64,000 nt of DNA from Anastatus disparis (GCA_017163975.1 JAFFSR010000347.1:3460001-3524000), one strand, 5' to 3'. Positions 1 through 10,162 are shown, counted from the first letter of the stretch. Translations and numbers: made by a program. Notes: generated by a model not told the origin, from the letters alone.

Positions 1-300
1 GATTGTATTTATTGGCGTGTATGTAGGATGTGTGTGCATAGAGTGAATAATTATATTTTGATCAGATTAACTTGTATATTACTGTACATTCAACTTTGCT
101 GTGATTTTAACTTACTGTATACTGCTGATATTTCGACTGCGCTCTTTACACGCTTGATTTTATGTAATTATTTTGACTGATAGATATTGAGACTGATTTT
201 TAACTATATTATTTATACTTTTTGCGTGTATATATTCGTTTTATCTGTAATATCACTTTTATTTAATTTATTGACTTACTATTACAGTATTACTATCTCT

Positions 301-315
301 ATTATGTTTTATGAC
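301..315. repeat. 15-bp target-site duplication of the SINE, left copy
   Basis: The 15 bases ATTATGTTTTATGAC at 301-315 recur exactly at 693-707 directly after the poly(A) tail. This is the signature of LINE-machinery-mediated SINE insertion and fixes the SINE at 316-692. Confidence 0.9.
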
Positions 316-656
316 ATAGGAGCGCGGTGGCGTAACGGATAGAGCTCTTGCCTTCAACGCGGTGGGCACGGGTTCGAATCCTGGCCAGGCACCTCTGACT
401 TTTTTTCGAAAGAAAATTAGTGTATGTGCTACCCATATCGCGACTCTTAAGAAATCTGGCCTCATTGAGTATCGGTTGATTGTTGGTCACAAAAGTGGCT
501 GACCATCCATCGGTAGTCAAAGTTTCCGGTATGGCGGTGTCTGACAGTCTAGCCTGATGTAATGTGTTAAACGGTTCCGGGCTGGGCTCCCTCGACATCT
601 CCATAGAAAAAGGTTAATTATATAGAGGATAACAATATCCTTTATATATTAATCTT

Positions 657-692
<36 letters not shown>
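316..692 (+). mobile_element. Full-length tRNA-derived SINE
   Basis: The element is 377 bp and bounded by a perfect 15-bp duplication (301-315 and 693-707). Its head at about 320-393 resembles a tRNA gene. It has an A-box-like TGGCGTAACGG (328-338) and a perfect B box GGTTCGAATCC (371-381), the internal RNA polymerase III promoter. A unique body follows, then a poly(A) tail of about 29 A at 664-692. A 5'-truncated copy of the body lies at 40708-40870. It encodes no protein and must have been copied by a LINE reverse transcriptase. The long pure poly(A) tail and perfect duplication suggest a fairly recent insertion. Confidence 0.88.
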
Positions 693-695
<3 letters not shown>

Positions 696-867
696 ATGTT
701 TTATGACTGTGATATCATACTGTACTATTTACTAGTCCTATATGATATTAAAGTGAAATCACTTTTTTTTCCGTCTCTCCGGTTCTCCGCATTTGTTAGA
801 TGTGTCTAATCTTTTAGTAATAAGAGTAGCAATTTTTGATTGCGCCTTATATAATTAGTCTTCATTA

Positions 868-1290
868 GTCATAAGCATCTTTTTGGGCCATATTTTTTTG
901 GGTCTTATATTTTTTTGGGCCAATTATTATTTTAGTCTTTATATTTTTTTGGGCCTTAAATTTTTTTGTGCCCGATATTTTTTCGGGCCCAATATTTGTT
1001 TGGTCTTTATATTTTTTCGGGCTTTATATTTTTTTGGGCTTTATATTTTTTTAGGCATTATATTTTCTTGCACCCTATATTTTTTGGGCCCAATATTTTT
1101 TTTAATTTATATTTTCTTAGGTTTTATAATTTTTTTGGATCCTATATTTCATTTAGCTCTATATTTTTCTGGACCTTATATTTTTTGGACCCAATATTTT
1201 TTTGTCTCTATATTTTTTTGGGCTCTATATTTTTTTGGGACTTATATTTTCTTGGGCCCTATTTCTTTTCGAGTCAATGTAATTTTGTTT
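868..1290 (-). repeat. Terminal GGGCCCAAAAAAATATA minisatellite, left copy
   Basis: Degenerate tandem units of about 18-22 bp, read on the plus strand as TATATTTTTTTGGGCC and variants. The same array in reverse orientation, but about 1.4 kb long, lies at 33680-35135. Long Phe/Ile-rich open frames across it come from the repeat and are not genes. It sits just inside the outer end of the Helitron-like arm. Confidence 0.85.
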
Positions 1291-1354
1291 GAAAAATCGT
1301 GACTTTCTGTAAAGTTTGGCGGTAATATTACCATTTTTCCAATTTTCGAAGAAT

Positions 1355-1882
1355 CTAATTTTTTTTGTTATGTAAATAGTCCATAACACCTTGGTAACAA
1401 TCACTTCTTAATACGTTTTGATTTTTTCGCATAAAATATAATCTGGAGATTTCAACTTTTTCAAACGCATCAACAATGAACTGTTGAGATAATTTTCCCA
1501 AATTGAGGAATGGGTTAAATTCATTTCTAACACTAAATCTATAATTATACAATTTCGTGTTTGAAATATTAGATTTTCCAAATTTACTTTTCATATTTAG
1601 CATCCATCCAAAACCACCATTAAGTTGAATAAGCAGATATGTCATACGATCTGTATGTTTGCTAATTGTCGGTATACTAATTGGTTTATTATACTCAGAG
1701 TAAATGAAAATATCACGGTCAATAGAAGGAAGATCGTTTTTTCCAGCATATACTATTGCAACTTCATTACAAGTGGGTAGATTATATCTATTTTTATCCG
1801 AATTATTATTGCAGACAATAGACACACTAACAGTTCTTGGAATACAATAGATTTTTGCACATCGTTGTAGTTCTCTTTCTTC
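1355..1882 (-). pseudogene. Helitron Rep N-terminal fragment (left copy)
   Basis: The frame resembles the right-arm frame at 30800-31234, with the shared stretches NYLPTCNE-like, PISIPTISKHTD and NGGFGW, the last typical of the region before the HUH endonuclease in insect Helitron RepHel proteins. The minus-strand frame opens at 1906, but its first codons come from the MITE that begins at 1883, so the true element sequence ends at 1882. Downstream, homology to the right arm continues only to about 1300 before jumping into the terminal minisatellite, so the catalytic HUH and helicase domains are gone. This is a dead fragment. Confidence 0.75.
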
Positions 1883-3368
1883 CCCTGTTGAAAATAATGA
1901 CGTCATTCCAGTACGTCTTTGAAAGATGTCTTTGAAGACGTCTTTGAATACGTCTTTGCAGACGTCTTTGGTCGTGTCTTAGATTGGAACAAAATAAGAC
2001 GTCATTTTTTTAATGTTCCGGAAATATAGTAACCAAATGACGTCTTTTTTATAAGTAAAATAATTTCAAAGACGTATTTTTCCAATAAATACTCATAGTA
2101 AAAGACATAAATTTTCAAAAAAAAATTCTTTTTTTTTAAACGAATGACGTCCTCCCGCTTGAAAATAATGACGTCTTTGAAAGACGTCTTTGAAGACGTC
2201 TTTGGTCGTGTCTTACATTGGAACCAAAAAAGACGTCATTTTTCCAATGTTTAGAAAATTCAACAAATGACGTCTTTTTATTATTTCAAAGACGTATTTT
2301 TTTTTAATAAAAATGACGTCTTTCCTTACGAATTTTTATTTAAAAAATACGTCTTTGAAAATGAAAAATGACGTTATTTGTTAAATAGCTTTTCTAAACA
2401 TTGAAAAAATGACATCTTTTTTGTTCCAATTTCAGACACAACTAAAGACGTCTTTCAAAGACGTCATTTTCTACGAATTTAGGAAAAAAACGTTATTTTT
2501 CATGAATTATGTCATTGAAAAATGACTTTACATGATGATCATTTTCCATTTAAAGGAATAAACAACAAAAACGAGATAAACCTCGTAGTTTCAACTCTTC
2601 GAAAAACGAAGAGCATATGCGATTGAACTAAGAGCGTTCTGGCCTTATATATCTGCGTCTTTGAGATTTGTATAAGGGATCGCAAAACTTGAAAATCGCC
2701 ACCTGGTGAGTTAAAACAAAATTGACACAAGCGCAACCATCAATTCGACTGTAAGTCACTAGGTGGCGATTTTCAAGTTTTGCCATCCCTTATACAAATT
2801 GTAAAGACGCAGATATATAAAGCCAGAATGATCTCAGCTCAATCGCAAATGCTCTTCGTTTTTCGAAGAGTTGAAACTACGAGGTTTACCTCGTTTTTGT
2901 TGTTTTTTCCTTTAAATGGAAAATGATTATCATGTAAAGTCATTTTTCAATGACATAATTCATGAAAAATGACGTTTTTTTTCTAAATTCGGGGAAAATG
3001 ACGTCTTTGAAAGACGTCTTTAGTTGTGTCTGAAATTGGAACAAAAAAGATGTCATTTTTTCAATGTTTAGAAAAGCTATTTAACGAATAATGTCATTTT
3101 ACATTTTCAAAGACATATTTTTTAAAATAAAAATACGTCTTTTTATAATTTTAAAAACGTATTTTTTAAATAAAAATTCGTAAGAAAAGACGTCATTTTT
3201 ATTAAAAAAAAATACGTCTTTGAAATAATAAAAAGACGTCATTTGTTGAATTTTCTAAACATTGGAAAAAAGACGTCTTTTTTGGTTCCAATGTAAGACA
3301 CGATCAAGGACGTCTTCAAAGACGTCTTTCAAAGACGTCTTTCAAAGACGTCATTATTTTCAACAGGG
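1883..3368. mobile_element. Foldback MITE with CCCTGTTG termini and GACGTC-rich arms
   Basis: A 1486-bp inverted-repeat element starting CCCTGTTGAAAATAATGACG and ending in its reverse complement. The arms meet around a short centre near 2705-2760. Both arms are packed with GACGTC palindromes embedded in AAAGACGTCTTT. The left arm carries an extra duplicated terminal module (compare 1883-2150 with 2155-2330). The flanks give a 2-bp TC duplication (1881-1882 and 3369-3370), and the uninterrupted sequence survives in the right arm near 30765-30790. It has no transposase and is probably nonautonomous. Another element with the same ends lies at 40967-41579. Confidence 0.88.
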
Positions 3369-3370
3369 TC

Positions 3371-4447
3371 TACTTTATGCATCATTTTATAGGCTTTAGC
3401 ATAAGAGTTAATGTCTCTTATCAAATGTTTTAATAATGTTAAATATATATATAACTTATTCTGTTCAATCCAAATGTTTTAATAATGTTAAATATATATT
3501 AAACTTATTCTGTTCAATCCTTGCCATTTCATTATCTCAAATATATATAATTGTCCATATTTACGTGCTTCATCTTTATTAGGATGTAACGCATATAGGT
3601 TGTGCTAAATTTGTCCACATATTCTAATAACTTATGATCCTTTACTGGGCAGTGTATCAAAATTGGCACCAAAATTTGCGAATGCTAAAGCATCATTGTA
3701 CAACCTAACATTTCGTCAAAAATCAATGATTTCTTCCGTTAGTTCAGTTGCCAAAAACTTTAATTGTTCTAGGTAAAGAGGATTTCCTAACTTTTCTACT
3801 TTACCGTTATGACAATAATTGGAGAAATCGTTACGTTTAGTATATTCGAAAGTAAAATATTTCGCATCACAATAAACACATGTATTTGTCATGGAACCAA
3901 TGTTATTTTCAGATATGAGATTTTCATCGAAATATATATTTGCTATACAACCAATCAGTTTCGAATTAATTTTTTCAGTCAAAATTTTTTCATTTAATTT
4001 CTTTAATTTTTTTTTTACTTTGCCCTTTATTGTTTTATCAACAACTTTGTTCAATACAACATTATGATTGCTATTATAATTATTACTATTGAAATTTTCA
4101 ATATAATTATTGTCTTCAATTTTTAATCGTTTCCACTTAATAAATAACGTCTTTAATTGATAAGAATCATATTTATGTTTCCGCGTTTTTTCATCTATTG
4201 GTTTATTTATTGTAGTATCATTATTAACATGTTTATTGTCATCAATTTCTATTTGTTTACACCTTGTGCGTGATTCTTTTAATTGGTAACAATCATTTTC
4301 CACTTGTGTTTCCTTAATAATATCGGCATTCTCCAAGTTTTGATTTTCAATTTGTACCATTCTCTCATATTCATTATATTGTTCACTAATAACTTTTCTA
4401 TAAGTCTCTTTTTTGCGTAATTTTTCTTTTTCATGCAATTTTTCCAA
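3371..4447 (-). pseudogene. Helitron-like N-terminal protein region, left copy
   Basis: The 243-residue frame at 4447-3716 begins MEKLHEKEKLRKKETYRK and is closely similar to the 317-residue frame at 29724-30677. It has a Lys/Glu-rich coiled-coil-like start, an Asn-rich middle, and a CVYCDAKYF zinc-knuckle-like motif followed by LEQLKFLATE, as in insect Helitron proteins upstream of Rep. Downstream (3371-3715) the matching right-arm sequence still encodes the FANFSANFD and RQIYHNVYALHPN region, but here frames are broken. Function cannot survive because the catalytic domains are deleted. Confidence 0.7.
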
Positions 4448-4990
4448 TTCATTAGTATCTCTATTTTTAATTGATTTTATTTTTTATATCTTAATAATTT
4501 CAATTTTTTTTATATTTATTTGGTTGTTCTTCTTTCATTGTTATGTAAGCTTCTTTCTTACGTGTAGCTTCATTTTTGTACGTATTCGTCCCATTTTATC
4601 AGTTCCCTTTTTTATCTTTGATTTCATTTTTGTTATATTAGTATTTTTTAATTTTTTTTTAATATTTATTGGGTTCTTTTTCTTTAATTTTTATATAATC
4701 TTCTTTTTTATGTAAAGCTTCATTCGCACGTATTTGTACCAATTAATCAATAACCATTGTTTCCTTGAATTGCCATTTTGTTATCTTAGTATTTTCTAAT
4801 TTCTGTTTATATTTATTTGGTAGTCTTTTTTTTCATTTTCATATAAGCTTTTTTCTTACGTAAAGTTTCTTGAACACGTCTTAGTTCTAATTTATCATTA
4901 CTTTTTTGTTTCTTGCATTTTCATAATAATGTCTTTTTCTAAAATTTTTTTATATTTATGTGATTGCTCTGTTACCATTTTCCTATTAAC
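4440..4990 (-). repeat. Degenerate repeats coding for a Lys/Glu-rich tract, left copy
   Basis: Imperfect units of about 145 bp, seen as recurring GAAGCTTATATAAAAAT and AAATATTAGAAAATACTAAG-like blocks on the minus strand. They match the better preserved array at 28900-29720. In other insect Helitrons such tracts encode charged repeats ahead of Rep; here no unit is open end to end. Confidence 0.55.
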
Positions 4991-4992
4991 GG

Positions 4993-5392
4993 GATGTCGG
5001 AACTGCAGCAATTGAGTTTTGCTTTTTTATTTTATCAATATCTTTTTAAATTCATAGATTAAACAAAAATAATGACTTGTCCGCACTAAAGCTATATTAA
5101 TACAATAATTTTTATTAAAATAAAAAATCATTTGGACTTGTTATTTTTTTATGAGCTTGGATTGGAAATAAGATATCAAACTCGATAAACCTTACCTAGA
5201 AATACAATACATTGAAAGTTTTTATTATAACTTTATATGTATAATATTTTGATTGATTTCTTGAGTTGTCCGCACTAGAGTTTAATCTTATAAATTTTTA
5301 ATTTGTAGCAAAAATACTCGATTAAACGCATCGTTTATTTATAATTTAGGATCGGAAATATTATTAGAAGGCAGGCAGCTTCGTCATGCTCT
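4993..5392 (-). repeat. 400-bp nested unit with TAGTGCGGACAA motifs, copy 1
   Basis: Read on the minus strand it runs from AGAGCATGACGAAGC to GCTGCAGTTCCGACATC and carries two internal copies of TAGTGCGGACAA(C/G)TCA. The same unit is at 28491-28891 in the right arm. It is also at 55811-56765, outside any Helitron sequence, so it is an independent repeat that entered the Helitron before the two arms separated. Confidence 0.7.
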
Positions 5393-5539
5393 CAATTCCT
5401 GTTACAAATAAAGCTTGTTTTTGATCTATTTCTTCTGATTCTTTTTTTTCTTAATTCAATTTAATCTCACTGTCCTAATTTTATTATCGATATAATTTAA
5501 GTGAATATCATCGATTCCCATTATATCATTATCTGGTTT

Positions 5540-5882
5540 TTAAAAATTAGTATCTGAAATGTCATTGTCAATTTCTATCAAAATTGTTTTATGATCCAAA
5601 TTCTTTTGTTTACGATACATTTCCATGATCTTTTTCTGTTCTGCCAATAAATGCATTTGTGTGTTTTTTTCTAATAGTTCAAGCTTAGCGAAATCTAAAT
5701 TTAATGGTATTTGATTCAGACGTTGCTCATGACAAAAACTGTTTGTTATCATGTCCGGTGAATTATCGTAATTAATATTTGCATTATTATTATTTTGTGA
5801 AACTGGTAACATTCTTATTTGTTGCTTTTTAAAAATTCTTGATAAACGTAATTGCATTTGAGAAACATCATATCTGTTGAGT
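5540..5882 (-). pseudogene. Helitron-like leader fragment (post-protease region), left copy
   Basis: The frame carries DVSQMQLRLSRIFKK, DMI..SFCHEQRLNQIPLNLDFA and a coiled-coil-like C-terminus. The right-arm equivalent (28018-28350) follows directly on a Ulp1-like protease and shares these blocks. Here the frame continues back to 5932, but sequence upstream of the DVSQ block (5883-5932) has no counterpart in the right arm. The left arm is therefore broken at about 5882. Confidence 0.6.
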
Positions 5883-6263
5883 GACGAAAATACACTTAAA
5901 TATTTTTCTTTTAATGGAAAGTTATAATTCAATTTATTTGAAAATAGATAACTTCACATATTTTTAAATTTATTTTTTGTTATACTTGGAGAGTTAACTC
6001 AATAAAGTATCGAGTAACATCTTCAAGTATAGAAAAATGCAACTCTTACAAACTAACCTTAGCTTGACCCTGAGCTCATGCGATTTAACATATTGTATGA
6101 TGCTTATGGTAACAGCAAATGGCCAATAAGAATGCTAATTTCTCTCCTCCTTTTGATTAGAAGTGGGAGCGAAATTAGTCTCTCTTAATGAAGCGCGAGA
6201 GATCTCGGGCAGATTGCCGCTGGCCTAGCTAAAAAGAAGTTGAAGATAGAGAACAAGGATAGA

Positions 6264-8790
6264 TGGCTGATTCCATTCAGATTCATGCAGGCCGTCACTG
6301 ATCAAATTTTTTTTTTCTTCTAAGTAATAAAAATACCTTCTATTATATATATGAAGATAAAATTTACCTCATAGAACGCTCAAAAAATTTTTTTTCTTTA
6401 CTACAGCAATTTTAGTGTTGGATGTAAAAACGAAAATTCAAAAATTGAAAATGAACCTCTACTTTTAAATGACTATAGCTCCGTCAATTTTTAACCTTTT
6501 TGGACGTTCTTTTAACGAAAGTGTGCGAAATTTGGTCTAGTTTTAAATGCAATCTCGATTTTTGTAATACAATTTGATCTCGCCGAGTTATTTACGAAAA
6601 ACCGAAAAAAAGCTATTTTTTTCAAACACGATTTTCTCAAAAACTATATTTTTTTTTTTTGAAATTTTTATATGATTTTATACATAAAAAATACTAACTT
6701 TTAGGGTAGGTGAGAATATGCGATTTTGCCTTATTTTTTTTAAACAGATTTTTAAACATTTTTTTTATATTTTCGATTTTAAAACATTGATACCATGGCG
6801 CATCGTACTATTTTTCCAACTTTACGTGTTCTTACAACTATTTTCATGCTTTGATTTATTAATATATCAAAAATATCAACAATAATCTTTAAAATAAACC
6901 CCGGATTGAATATTTTGATCAATTAGAACAAAAGTTATGACGATTTAAAGTTTAAAAAAAAATGCTGAAACTTTAAATAAATATATTTACTTTGAATTTT
7001 GAATTTTGATTTTTGAATTTGAATTTCAAATTTTGAAAAGGTGAATTTTTTAAATACTAAAATATATTATTTGGTCATTCCCAATGAACAAATAATATGC
7101 GATACAATTAAGAAATGAACACTAATGAATTGAGAACTAATGTGAATAAAAAAATCTGAATTTGAATAAAACCTTTCAATTTACTTCTTGCCACTCATGT
7201 CTCGAAGTTTTGGCAGTGTAGATTTGGTTTCGTTTACTTTTTCTACAGTGAATCTTTTGAAAACCTTTAATTTCTTTTGCATTTCCTAACTATTCCATTT
7301 TTTTTGTCTGTCGAAAAACTTCTAACTCATCCTTGCGGATAACAAAAAAGTTAATCGACAAAGTATATTTTGACACGTGAAAGGCGAAATTTTCAGCGTT
7401 TCTAATAAAATCTGCACTCTTCTTGGACAGATTATGCGTGGTAGCATAATATTTAACTAAACCACCAATACCATCACAAGCGCCTTTGTCATGACCTGTT
7501 GCAGAAAAAAGCCATTTTCTGTTTACTTTTGAGTTTTGAAACTCATAGAATTGATATCTATTTTTAAAATGACTGGCAGCTCCATCAGAAATGGTTATGA
7601 TTTCATCAAGATCTTGCGCAATATGTTTTTGTTTCAAGTTGTCGATAATTAAATTTATAGTCATTAGGGCATGAGACGAATCATGTTTAATATCGTCAGA
7701 GACGGTGACATAACTGACTTATCATTTCCAAAATAGCATACTGACGTAAATATTGATATTTGGTTTTTACTCTAATGATAGCTTTGAATTTCATTTTGAA
7801 GCAGAACTGTCCAATTTTCTGCAAAATCGACATGAATAACTAATTGGAAGTCATTATTTTTCGCTAAAAGTTTAACCTCTTAAATTGCTATACGTTGAAT
7901 TTCTTTGACCAATTTATGAGCTCTTACAGTGAGAGCACGCTCTCTTAACTCTATTAAGAAATTTTCAATTGTGCTAGTTTTATTCAGTAAATTTGATTTT
8001 TCTGAATAAAATCTGCAATGTCTTGTTTATTCTCTTTCTTATAATTATTCAAAGCATCTGTAAATATCATATTTATTTAAAGTTTCAGCATTTTTTTTTA
8101 AACTTTAAATCGTCATAACTTTTGTTCTAATTGATCAAAATATTCGATCCGGGGTTTATTTTAAAGATTATTGTTGATATTTTTGATATATTAATAAATA
8201 AAAACATAAAAATAGTTGTAAGAACACGTAAAGTTGGAAAAATAGTACGACGCGCCATGGTATCAATGTTTTAAAATCGAAAATATAAAAAAAACGTTTA
8301 AAAATCTGTTTAAAAAAAATAAGGCAAAATCGCATATTCTCACCTACCCTAAAAGTTAGTATTTTTTATGTATAAAATCATATAAAAATTTCAAAAAAAA
8401 AAAAAAATATAGTTTTTGAGAAAATCGTGTTTGAAAAAAATAGCTTTTTTTCGGTTTTTCGTAAATAACTCGGCGAGATCAAATTGTATTACAAAAATCG
8501 AGATTGCATTTAAAACTAGACCAAATTTCGCACACTTTCGTTAAAAGAACGTCCAAAAAGGTTAAAAATTGACGGAGCTATAGTCATTTAAAAGTAGAGG
8601 TTCATTTTCAATTTTTGAATTTTCGTTTTTACATCCAACACTAAAATTGCTGTAGTAAAAAAAAAAAATTTTTGAGCGTTCTATGAGGTAAATTTTATCT
8701 TCATATACATAATAGAAGGTATTTTCATTACTTAGAAGAAAAAAAAATTCGATCAGTGACGGCCTGCATGAATCTGAATGGAATCAGCCA
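6264..8790 (-). mobile_element. DNA transposon with about 740-bp terminal inverted repeats
   Basis: The ends are TGGCTGATTCCATTCAG (6264) and its reverse complement (ending 8790). The inverted arms run about 6264-7010 and 8065-8790, nearly identical apart from small changes. They enclose a 1-kb core with a decayed minus-strand transposase-like gene. A 2-bp GA flank on both sides (6262-6263, 8791-8792) may be the target duplication, but this is weak. The insertion splits an LTR. The superfamily is not recognised from the termini. Confidence 0.85.
7290..7990 (-). pseudogene. Decayed transposase-like protein with DFAENW / SDGAASHFKN / DKGACDGIGG motifs
   Basis: The open part (7664-7290, 124 residues) contains ISDGAASHFKN and FSATGHDKGACDGIGGLVKY. 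Upstream on the same strand, across stops and shifts (7665-7990), I can read HVDFAENWTVLLQNEIQSYH and QISIFTSV. I recognise this motif set from uncharacterised, widely repeated arthropod and cnidarian proteins. The two conserved acidic motifs (DFAEN and SDGAA) would suit a DDE/RNase H-like transposase, which is an inference. Its place as the only coding core between long TIRs supports a transposase role. It is interrupted and not functional. A specific superfamily name is not justified. Confidence 0.6.
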
Positions 8791-9197
8791 GATAAGGAAA
8801 TACGTTGGCGAAAGGGGCTGGTCGCCAGTGCGACTTGAAACAGAAGTGATTAGAATCACGGTGTTTGTTTCATTTTGATGTTGTTTTAATTTAACGTCTA
8901 GCTACTCTTACGAGAAATCATCACTCTCAGCTAGGACCGTAGCAGATACAAATAGATAAGTATAATTTGAATTATCCTATGTAATCATATTATTAAAAAT
9001 CTTGGTTTTTCATAGTTAATGTTTATAATAAAAATGGTAATTCTTAACATTTACTTAAAGTATTACTTAGTTTTTGAATTTCTCTTATTCAATTGAAGCA
9101 TGTATCTATATATATACACCTTCAAATATTAGAATATTTACATTTAAGTCTTTAAACGCGTGGGTTTTCCAATTTTCGGAAAACCCACGTAACAAAG

Positions 9198-9215
9198 TGG
9201 CGCCCGAGCAACAGA
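9198..9215 (+). other. Primer-binding site (tRNA-Lys type)
   Basis: TGGCGCCCGAGCA follows the LTR end by a few bases. It matches the first eleven or so bases of the classical complement of a tRNA-Lys 3' end, used by many retroviruses and Gypsy-like elements; the match then decays. Confidence 0.6.
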
Positions 9216-10150
9216 GACAGTAAAGTTGGACAGGAAAGACAATTTTCCCGACTATCTGTCATACCATAAGTATGGCTAGCCGTATGGCTTAACTGACTCT
9301 GCATAAGAATTCTGAAAACTCAGTTTGAAATAAAGTCGAAAATAATAGGATAAGTGTGCGGTAATTAGTGAAACGTGCTTCGATAAAATATAAAAAAAAT
9401 GTGCAAGTGTAGTTAAAAGTAATTAATAAAATTGAATGAAATAAATCTTAATACTATGAAAATCTTAATGAAATTAAAAACGAAAAAAATCCATTCGCCG
9501 ACGGATCAGGAAAGTGCGCGGTTCAAGAATGAGAATAGTAAATTCATTTTTCTTTTAAAAAAATAATTTATTAGCAAAAGTTTCAAAAAAGGGGTTTTCA
9601 CATTAAAATTTCAATAAAATAAATTGTCATTAAATTATTCTTAAATCGTCAATAAATTCTGGTTAAAATAAAATTTTAAGTTAACATAAATTGCTGAATA
9701 AATTCTAAAAAGTCCTTGACAAGAGTAATTAATAACTTTCATCTTAATTCAAAATTTTAAAGTTATCTTGCAGGTGCATTTATTTGGAATTTTTCAGGAT
9801 TGATTTATCACAGTTGTACAAAAATATTCTTGAGAAAAAAAAAGATATTTATTGAAGGGGTCAATTGTTTTAAAAGGAGACATATTCCAGCAAATATGTA
9901 CATGACTTCTTTCTGTTCAAAATCCTTCTTTTAAGAAAATCTGATATTCACAGGTATATAAAAGTTTTTTTTTTGAGAAAAACGACATTCATTACAAGGG
10001 CTAGTTGCATGAGAATATAAATTAAAATCTTAGGCGTGAACAAAACTAACGAAGGATGGACTAAATTTCTGTAAGGGAGGTGACAAATTTTTGAAAATAA
10101 AATTTTCACCAATCGTGTGATTTTCACGAAAAACATAAGAAAATAAGTTT
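9216..10150. other. LTR-element leader, then unassigned AT-rich DNA and Polinton upstream region
   Basis: About 9216-9540 looks like retroelement leader without an open frame. From about 9540 the DNA is AT-rich with no credible coding region. A minus-strand frame at 9948-10214 lies over the upstream region of the serine-rich gene and has no recognisable motif. I expected a Polinton terminal inverted repeat here but found no counterpart downstream of 25600. Confidence 0.4.
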
Positions 10151-10162
10151 CCTGATTTTCTG

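Larger units (their letters stand above)
1..740 (+). mobile_element. 3' untranslated end of a non-LTR retrotransposon, split by a SINE
   Basis: No coding frame is supported here. The sequence from about 140 to 300, resumed after the SINE at 708-735, aligns by eye with the reverse complement of 11760-11990. Shared blocks include ATATCACTTTTA, TTGACTTACTA and GTGATATCATACTGT. The 11.7-kb copy ends in a TAATC-repeat tail typical of LINE 3' ends, so this piece is read as the same LINE 3' UTR in plus orientation. It stops where the Helitron-like arm begins at about 741. The family name is not recognised. Confidence 0.45.
741..5882 (-). mobile_element. Helitron-like element, left inverted copy, internally deleted
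   Basis: Read on the minus strand, this segment is collinear with 28018-35298. Both carry a leader fragment, a 400-bp nested unit, a Lys/Glu-rich repeat tract, the N-terminal Rep region and a GGGCCCAAAAAAATATA-type terminal minisatellite. The outer end near 741 pairs with the outer end near 35298 through a shared AAGTGRTTTYACTTTAATAT-like stretch. The left copy lacks the HUH and helicase part (right-arm positions of about 31375-34400) and gained a MITE at 1883-3368. Homology stops at about 5882, so the Ulp1-like protease of the right copy is also missing. Confidence 0.8.
5979..9195 (+). mobile_element. Retroviral-type LTR, split by a DNA transposon
   Basis: The LTR begins TGTTATACTTGG at 5979 and ends CCCACGTAACA at 9195, giving TG...CA with a 5-bp inverted repeat TGTTA/TAACA. 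Two bases on, a primer-binding site starts TGGCGCCCGAGCA. Without the transposon at 6264-8790 the LTR is about 690 bp. No gag, pol or second LTR is seen, so only a 5' LTR and leader remain. The LTR starts about 100 bp past the end of the left Helitron arm. Confidence 0.65.

Noticed and set aside
320..393. Possible tRNA gene (A and B boxes)
   Set aside because: It is the head of a SINE with poly(A) tail and 15-bp target duplication, and it lacks a clean acceptor stem.
883..1302. Phe/Ile/Leu-rich open frames that resemble membrane proteins
   Set aside because: They read through the GGGCCCAAAAAAATATA minisatellite; the same artefact appears inverted at 33934-35134.
2539..2736. Minus-strand frame of 65 residues
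   Set aside because: Lies across the centre of a palindromic MITE and has no family resemblance.
1883..3368. CRISPR-like array, suggested by regularly repeated GACGTC units
   Set aside because: Units are palindromic, variable and without unique spacers, inside a foldback element in an animal genome.
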